In this document: positions 61,298-64,000 of the stretch, in pieces
Layout: the number at the start of each line of letters is the position of its first letter
Numbering within the stretch: position 1 is the first letter of the stretch
From: CAWUEX02 sp963921305
GTDB lineage: Bacteria > Pseudomonadota > Alphaproteobacteria > Rhodospirillales > Rhodospirillaceae
Direction: 5' to 3'
NCBI GenBank assembly: GCA_963921305.4
Contig: CAWUEX030000002.1
Coordinates: forward strand, 1,736,001 to 1,800,000
DNA length: 64,000 bases
The notes under the pieces: model-generated
The model's database searches: none
What the model was told of the DNA's origin: nothing
Seen by the model: only the letters and a program-made list of their open reading frames with translations
Translations under genes and position numbers: made by a program

Positions 61298-62158
61298 GTG
61301 GGTACGGCGCGGTTCATCGCTTTGCTCACGGTGCTGCTCTGCGGCACCGCTGTGGCCGACGAACCGCCGCGCCGGATCGTCTCCATGAACCTGTGCGCCG
61401 ATCAGATGGTGTTGCTGTTGGCGGCGCCCGATACGGTTGCTTCTGTCAGTTTTCTGACCGCCGATCCCGCCGAGTCACCGGTTGCACATTTGACGGAGGG
61501 GCTCGCCCTCAATCACGGCCAAGCCGAAGAAGTTATTGCCCTTAATCCTGATCTCGTGGTGACGGGGCGCTACACCACCACGGCGGCGAAACTGCTGCTG
61601 CGACGGCTCGACTATTCCATTTTGGAGCTCGACATCCCGCAGACGTTCGACGGGGTGCGTGAGTCCTATCTTGAGCTGGGAGAGGCGCTGGGCCGCGAGG
61701 CCGAGGCCTTGTCATTGATCACGGCCCTGGAGCAGCGTCTCGCTGTCATCGACCGCCGCGTCGGCGACGATACGTTCGGGTCCGTGCTGATTCTCGACGC
61801 CAACGGATTCACAGTTGGCCGGCCCAGTCTGGTCGATCAGGTGCTCACCCGTATCGGGCTGACCAATGTCGCCGCCGAGCTCGGCGTCGGCGACTTCGGT
61901 CAGGTTACCTTGGAAGCCGTTTTGCTCGCTAATCCGGATTATATTGTCCGCATGATGTACCGGCCCGATGCGCCGTCTCTTGCCAACCAGACCCTGACCC
62001 ATCCCGCCTTAAATGCTTTTCTCGGCGGCCAGCCGATGATCCCTGTGCCCCAGTCCTGGGTGAATTGCGGCGGACCGTACCTCGCCGATGCGGCCGCGGC
62101 CGTGTTCGGCGCGGTGACTGAGCGCCGGTCAGCACGGGTGAGAGGTGCGCCGCCATGA
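61298..62158 (+). CDS. btuF: Cobalamin ABC transporter periplasmic binding protein (BtuF-like)
   Basis: A 286-aa class III solute-binding protein with a signal peptide (about residues 1-20, AVADE) and the start RRIVSMNLCADQMVLLL. A long alpha-helix between lobes (about 130-150) is typical. GTG at 61298 follows btuB by 5 bases. The TGA overlaps the btuC ATG. The cobalamin assignment rests on the operon. Confidence 0.88.
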   Translation: MGTARFIALLTVLLCGTAVADEPPRRIVSMNLCADQMVLLLAAPDTVASVSFLTADPAESPVAHLTEGLALNHGQAEEVIALNPDLVVTGRYTTTAAKLLLRRLDYSILELDIPQTFDGVRESYLELGEALGREAEALSLITALEQRLAVIDRRVGDDTFGSVLILDANGFTVGRPSLVDQVLTRIGLTNVAAELGVGDFGQVTLEAVLLANPDYIVRMMYRPDAPSLANQTLTHPALNAFLGGQPMIPVPQSWVNCGGPYLADAAAAVFGAVTERRSARVRGAPP

Positions 62159-63180
62159 CCGCCAAGGCGCCCGCCCTGCCATCGCGAGAAGTTTCCTACG
62201 GCGTGCTGCTAGTCGGACTCACATGCCTCGTTGCGGTGTTGTTCATCGCATCTTTGTTTACCGGGCGCCTCGGCATCGGCGGGCTTGCTGATCTTCTGGC
62301 CGTGCGCACCACCGACCCTGAAACCTTCTGGTTGTTGCTAACGGAAGTGCGCCTGCCTCGTACTGTGCTGGCGCTCACCGTTGGCGCCACCCTCGGTCTC
62401 TCCGGCGCGGTGTTGCAGGGCATCCTGCGTAATCCATTGGCGGAACCGTTTATCCTCGGTGCGTCGAGTTCTGCCGCGCTCGGTGCGGTTGTCGTGTTTT
62501 ACTTCGGCATCGCCGGTGGCTCAGCACTGGCTACGCCCTTCGGCGGTGTCGCGGGCACCATGGCCGCCACCGCCATCCTCATCGCACTTGGGGGGCGGGC
62601 CCAAGACCCGTTGACGTTGATCCTCGCCGGCGTGGCGATCAATGCGCTGGCGGCTGCGCTGACATCTTTGGCACTTAATCTGGCGCCCAGTCCCTACGCC
62701 GCGCTGGAGATCATTTTTTGGATTCTCGGCTCGTTCGCCGACCGCAGTCTCGATCATCTTGTATTCGCCGTACCGCTGATGCTCATCGGCTGGGGGCTGC
62801 TGTTTTCAACCTGGCGCAGTCTGGACGCGTTGACCCTGGGTGAAGACGCTGCTGCGTCCCTCGGCTTTAACCTCGCGGCGGTGAAGATCCGCGCCATCCT
62901 CGGCTGCGCCTTCGCCGTCGGCGCGGCAGTGGCCACCACCGGCGTCATCAGTTTTGTCGGCTTGGTCGTGCCGCACATCCTGCGCCCCTTTGTCGGCTAC
63001 CGGCCCAGCCGGCTACTTGTTGCCAGCGCGCTGGGCGGCGCAGCACTGATGCTGGCGGCAGACATCGGCGTGCGTCTCATCGACACACAGTTGGAATTGA
63101 AGATCGGTGTGCTGACCGCGATCATCGGTGCGCCGTTCTTTTTCCATTTGTTGCTGGTACTGCGCAGGAGTGGCCAATGA
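62155..63180 (+). CDS. btuC: Cobalamin ABC transporter permease (FecCD family)
   Basis: A 341-aa membrane permease with about ten helices. FecCD signatures include EVRLPRTVLALTVGATLGLSGAVLQGILRNPLAEP near residue 65-100, cited here by the segment GLSGAVLQGILRNPLAEP, and GVISFVGLVVPHILR near residue 260. It overlaps btuF and btuD by 4 bases each (ATGA), so all three are translated together. Confidence 0.92.
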   Translation: MTAKAPALPSREVSYGVLLVGLTCLVAVLFIASLFTGRLGIGGLADLLAVRTTDPETFWLLLTEVRLPRTVLALTVGATLGLSGAVLQGILRNPLAEPFILGASSSAALGAVVVFYFGIAGGSALATPFGGVAGTMAATAILIALGGRAQDPLTLILAGVAINALAAALTSLALNLAPSPYAALEIIFWILGSFADRSLDHLVFAVPLMLIGWGLLFSTWRSLDALTLGEDAAASLGFNLAAVKIRAILGCAFAVGAAVATTGVISFVGLVVPHILRPFVGYRPSRLLVASALGGAALMLAADIGVRLIDTQLELKIGVLTAIIGAPFFFHLLLVLRRSGQ

Positions 63181-63959
63181 ACCCCGTCCCGCGCATAGCT
63201 GCAACGAACCTGACCGTTACCTTCGATGAGATCGACCGGCTCAGGGGAGTCACGCTACAAGCGCACGGTGGGCAGTTGATCGGACTGATCGGACCGAATG
63301 GCGCCGGCAAAACTACGTTGTTGAAGACGCTGGCTGGGTTGATCTCGCCCTGTAAGGGCGCGGTCGCGATTGATGGTCAAACCCTCGAAGTTTGGCGGCG
63401 TGACCTGCTTGCCCAGAAGCTGGGCTACCTCTCGCAAACTCGGACTGTCCATTGGCCGGTGACGGTCGAGCGGCTGGTGTCCCTGGGCCGCTTGCCGCAT
63501 CGCGGGCCATGGGATGGTTTGTCGGATCAGGACCGCGCGGCAATTTCTGATGCTCTTAAGGCCACCGATACGGACGGATTGCAGGACCGCTCTGTCACCA
63601 CACTCTCCGGCGGTGAGCTGGCCCGTGTATTGCTCGCGCGGGTGTTGGCCGGAACCCCGGAAATTATTCTCGCCGATGAGCCTGTCTCCGGACTGGACCC
63701 TGGTCATCGCATCCAAGTGGTCCAGCGCTTTCAAGCTCTGGCGCGGGACGGACGTCTCGTGATCATCGTGTTGCACGACCTCACCTTGGCATCGCGCTAC
63801 TGCGATCGTCTCGTGCTGCTCAATGACGGGGCTGTCGTGGCCGACGGTTCACCGGAGGACGTGCTTACACCTGAGCGCGTGCGCAATATCTACGACGTTG
63901 AAACCCGCGTGATTTCAGATGGCGGGCAGACCGCGGTTGTGCCCTGGGACCACGTCTGA
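63177..63959 (+). CDS. btuD: Cobalamin ABC transporter ATP-binding protein
   Basis: A 260-aa ATPase. Walker A is GPNGAGKT (about residues 39-46), the signature LSGGELARV near 141, Walker B IILADEP near 161 and the switch His in VLHDLTLA. Family and position give the role of energising BtuC. The operon ends here. Confidence 0.92.
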   Translation: MNPVPRIAATNLTVTFDEIDRLRGVTLQAHGGQLIGLIGPNGAGKTTLLKTLAGLISPCKGAVAIDGQTLEVWRRDLLAQKLGYLSQTRTVHWPVTVERLVSLGRLPHRGPWDGLSDQDRAAISDALKATDTDGLQDRSVTTLSGGELARVLLARVLAGTPEIILADEPVSGLDPGHRIQVVQRFQALARDGRLVIIVLHDLTLASRYCDRLVLLNDGAVVADGSPEDVLTPERVRNIYDVETRVISDGGQTAVVPWDHV

Positions 63960-63960
63960 G

Positions 63961-64000
63961 TTACACGAACTCGTGGTGCCAACGCCAATACGCAGGGCCG
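63961..64000 (-). CDS. 3' end of an unidentified gene (partial)
   Basis: On the minus strand the last 40 bases read as a Trp-rich C-terminus (G-P-A-Y-W-R-W-H-H-E-F-V) ending in TAA, convergent with btuD after one base. The composition looks coding, but the piece is too short to name. A gene of cobalamin use or repair is possible from context only. Confidence 0.4.
   Translation of the reverse strand, partial: GPAYWRWHHEFV

Overview
The window looks like a chromosomal segment of a GC-rich Alphaproteobacterium, most likely a Rhodospirillales-type or Caulobacter-like organism. Three blocks suggest this: the block rnd / kdsD / lptC / lptA / lptB / rpoN / ptsN, a Caulobacter-type ceramide (sphingolipid) locus, and a bufferin-type copper RiPP operon. 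Genes are dense on both strands. I see no insertion sequence, prophage, CRISPR array or rRNA.

Layout. 0-6 kb: gltD-gltB glutamate synthase operon (minus strand). 6.5-9.3 kb: uppP, an NDUFA9-like reductase, tRNA-Leu(CAG) and an RNase D-like exonuclease. 9.5-15.2 kb: envelope/LPS block kdsD-lptC-lptA-lptB-rpoN-ptsN; the hpf gene often found between rpoN and ptsN is missing. 15.2-25.3 kb: accessory genes (CDP-alcohol phosphotransferase, DUF3047, DUF547, two-domain VOC proteins, AbrB-type permease, FAD oxidoreductase, GNAT, PAS_5, YdcZ, TonB-C/TPR protein). 25.4-28.4 kb: a homodimeric 2-oxoacid dehydrogenase E1 (AceE/MdeB-like) divergent from an Lrp/AsnC regulator. 28.4-32 kb: acyl-CoA ligase and a 571-aa protein of unknown function. 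32-34.5 kb: bufferin operon bufA-bufB-bufC plus DoxX. 34.7-37.5 kb: small metabolic and hypothetical genes.

37.7-48.5 kb is the most interesting region. An acyl-AMP ligase, an epimerase-type reductase, an acyl carrier protein and serine palmitoyltransferase form the same gene set as the Caulobacter ceramide genes aasR, cerR, acpR and spt. They are followed by a convergent ceramide-kinase-like lipid kinase and a nucleotidyltransferase-fold protein. Next come an LptF/LptG-type permease pair, a di-iron lipid hydroxylase and a bCerS-like N-acyltransferase. Together these could make, decorate and move a sphingolipid from the inner membrane towards the outer membrane. The LptFG pair lies more than 30 kb from lptCAB and has no lptD next to it, so it may be a second pair dedicated to sphingolipid export.

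48.5-59 kb: GNAT, an integral membrane protein, a RibD/DHFR-like reductase and a BisC-type molybdoenzyme, a periplasmic VOC protein, a DCC thiol oxidoreductase, a lipoprotein methyltransferase, an ECF41 sigma factor with its carboxymuconolactone-decarboxylase partner behind a textbook ECF41 promoter, a CpcT/CpeT-like protein and an MDR reductase. 59-64 kb: a cobalamin riboswitch followed by btuB-btuF-btuC-btuD, a B12 uptake operon. The first and last few dozen bases each appear to hold the 3' end of a further gene.
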